Assembly: GCF_000466385.1 (NCBI RefSeq)
Contig: NZ_KE952723.1
Span: 1 to 64,000, forward strand
Direction of reading: 5' to 3'
DNA: 64,000 nucleotides
Source of the DNA: Aneurinibacillus aneurinilyticus ATCC 12856
Lineage (GTDB): Bacteria; Bacillota; Bacilli; Aneurinibacillales; Aneurinibacillaceae
Of this stretch, positions 63,067 through 64,000 are shown piece by piece (position 1 is the stretch's first letter; every line of letters starts with the position of its first letter). The position numbers and the translations under genes were made by a program. The notes under the pieces were generated by a model. The model made no database searches. It saw only the letters and a program-made list of their open reading frames with translations, and had not been told where the DNA came from.

Positions 63067-64000
63067 ATGAAACGAAGTGTTGCGGTAATCGGTGCCGGTA
63101 GCTGGGGTACGGCGCTTGCAACCGTACTTTCAGAGAACCATGACCATGTTTCGCTTTGGGCTAGACGGGAAGAATTGGCGCGAGAGATGAATGAAAAGAA
63201 AGAGAACAAACGGTATTTACCTGGCATTAAGCTTTCACCAAATATTATGGCCAGCGCGTCGCTTGAGCATGTCGTTCGGGATAAAACATTAATTTTGCTT
63301 GTTGTTCCATCCCATGCCATGCGGGCTACGATTCGTAATCTTGCTCCGTATCTACATAAAGAAGCGATTCTCGTACATGCGACAAAGGGATTGGAGATTG
63401 ACTCACTTAAACGGATGAGTGAAGTAATCAAGGAAGAGGTACCTGAAGCGTTCCATAAAAGAATTGCTGTATTGTCGGGACCAAGTCATGCTGAAGAAGT
63501 AGGCTTACGGGCGCCTACCACGGTCGTAGTGGCTGCGGAAGTTATCGAAGTGGCTGAAGAAGTACAGGATGCATTTATTACAGCCCGGTTTCGTGTATAT
63601 ACGAATCCGGACGTAATCGGAGTGGAGATTGGTGGTGCACTGAAAAACATTATCGCTCTCGGTGCAGGGGTAAGCGACGGATTGAAGTTCGGCGATAATG
63701 CAAAAGCCGCGCTTCTTACACGAGGGCTGGCCGAGATTAGTCGCCTTGGGATTAAACTTGGAGCAAGTCCGCTAACGTTCACTGGCCTTGCGGGTGTCGG
63801 GGATTTGGTGGTGACGGCCACCAGCCAGCATAGCCGAAACTGGCGCGCTGGAAATATGCTGGCAGAAGGATTAAGTCCAGATGAAATTACTGTGAATATG
63901 GGAATGGTTGTCGAGGGTATTAAGACGACGAAGGCCGCTTATGATCTGTCGCGTAAGCTCGATATAGAGATGCCAATTACCCGTGAGCTGCATGCGTTGC
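63067..64000 (+). CDS. gpsA: Glycerol-3-phosphate dehydrogenase [NAD(P)+] (partial)
   Basis: Reduces dihydroxyacetone phosphate to glycerol 3-phosphate for phospholipid synthesis. The open frame begins at ATG 63067 and runs off the window; 311 codons are present. NAD motif GAGSWGTALA near residue 7, GPSHAEEV near 140 and the catalytic Lys in GALKNIIALGAG near 193. AAGGGGG precedes the ATG. It follows plsY by 11 bases. Confidence 0.96.
   Translation, partial: MKRSVAVIGAGSWGTALATVLSENHDHVSLWARREELAREMNEKKENKRYLPGIKLSPNIMASASLEHVVRDKTLILLVVPSHAMRATIRNLAPYLHKEAILVHATKGLEIDSLKRMSEVIKEEVPEAFHKRIAVLSGPSHAEEVGLRAPTTVVVAAEVIEVAEEVQDAFITARFRVYTNPDVIGVEIGGALKNIIALGAGVSDGLKFGDNAKAALLTRGLAEISRLGIKLGASPLTFTGLAGVGDLVVTATSQHSRNWRAGNMLAEGLSPDEITVNMGMVVEGIKTTKAAYDLSRKLDIEMPITRELHAL

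Overview
The window looks like part of the chromosome of a spore-forming, low-to-mid GC Bacillota of the order Bacillales/Paenibacillales. The order scpA-scpB-dacB-spmA-spmB-rluB-resABC-resDE, then fer-ypbB-recS-ypbD-ypbE, mecA, glutamate dehydrogenase, prsW-ypeB-ypfB-cmk-plsC-rpsA-fni-yphA-yphB-der-plsY-gpsA follows the Bacillus subtilis chromosome closely. Several inserted or rearranged genes point to a Paenibacillaceae-type genome such as Aneurinibacillus or Brevibacillus; that genus guess is inference. I see no rRNA, tRNA, CRISPR array, prophage or intact insertion sequence.

Layout. 0-1.8 kb: AT-rich accessory end with a lipoprotein, an orphan possibly truncated ORF and an unexplained GC-rich patch. 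1.8-9.2 kb: M50 protease, condensin accessory genes scpAB, a pair of PH-domain membrane proteins, and the sporulation genes dacB-spmA-spmB, then rluB. 9.2-17.4 kb: cytochrome c maturation (resABC) and its two-component system (resDE), split here by a terminator and a small opposing gene, then a DEAD-box RNA helicase. 17.4-26.4 kb: mixed single genes (thioesterases, a secreted zinc peptidase, a second ResDE-like pair, a MarR regulator, a cyclophilin lipoprotein, an SDR, a HAD phosphatase, glutathione peroxidase) and a candidate non-coding RNA. 26.4-34.2 kb: serA under a serine T-box, inorganic pyrophosphatase, a DUF92 protein, corA under an M-box magnesium riboswitch, and a divergently transcribed, unusually large CorA-like protein. 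34.2-41.3 kb: ferredoxin, the ypbB-recS-ypbD-ypbE operon, an XPB/Ssl2-type helicase and a thioredoxin-reductase-like flavoprotein. 41.5-45.1 kb: a two-gene 2-oxoacid:ferredoxin oxidoreductase with a strong promoter. 45.2-50.2 kb: small alarmone synthetase, mecA, a Twinkle/gp4-like protein with a degenerate Toprim domain fused to a DnaB-type helicase, and glutamate dehydrogenase. 50.3-52.55 kb: an AT-rich insert with asparaginase and small unknown proteins. 52.57-64 kb: prsW to gpsA, covering sigma-factor activation, germination, nucleotide and phospholipid synthesis, ribosome assembly and isoprenoid synthesis.

Themes. The window joins sporulation/germination functions (dacB, spmAB, ypeB, prsW, the YIEGIA pair), redox and electron transfer (resABC/DE, ferredoxin, POR, flavoprotein), and membrane lipid precursors (gpsA, plsY, plsC, fni). 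Three cis-regulatory RNAs or RNA candidates were recognised: serA T-box (AGC specifier), corA M-box, and an unclassified structured transcript near 19.4-19.65 kb. The most unusual proteins are the Toprim-degenerate DnaB-like helicase, the large CorA-superfamily protein facing the M-box, and the zinc-ribbon-tagged ResB. I found no clearly new multi-gene system; the candidates are listed with their limits.
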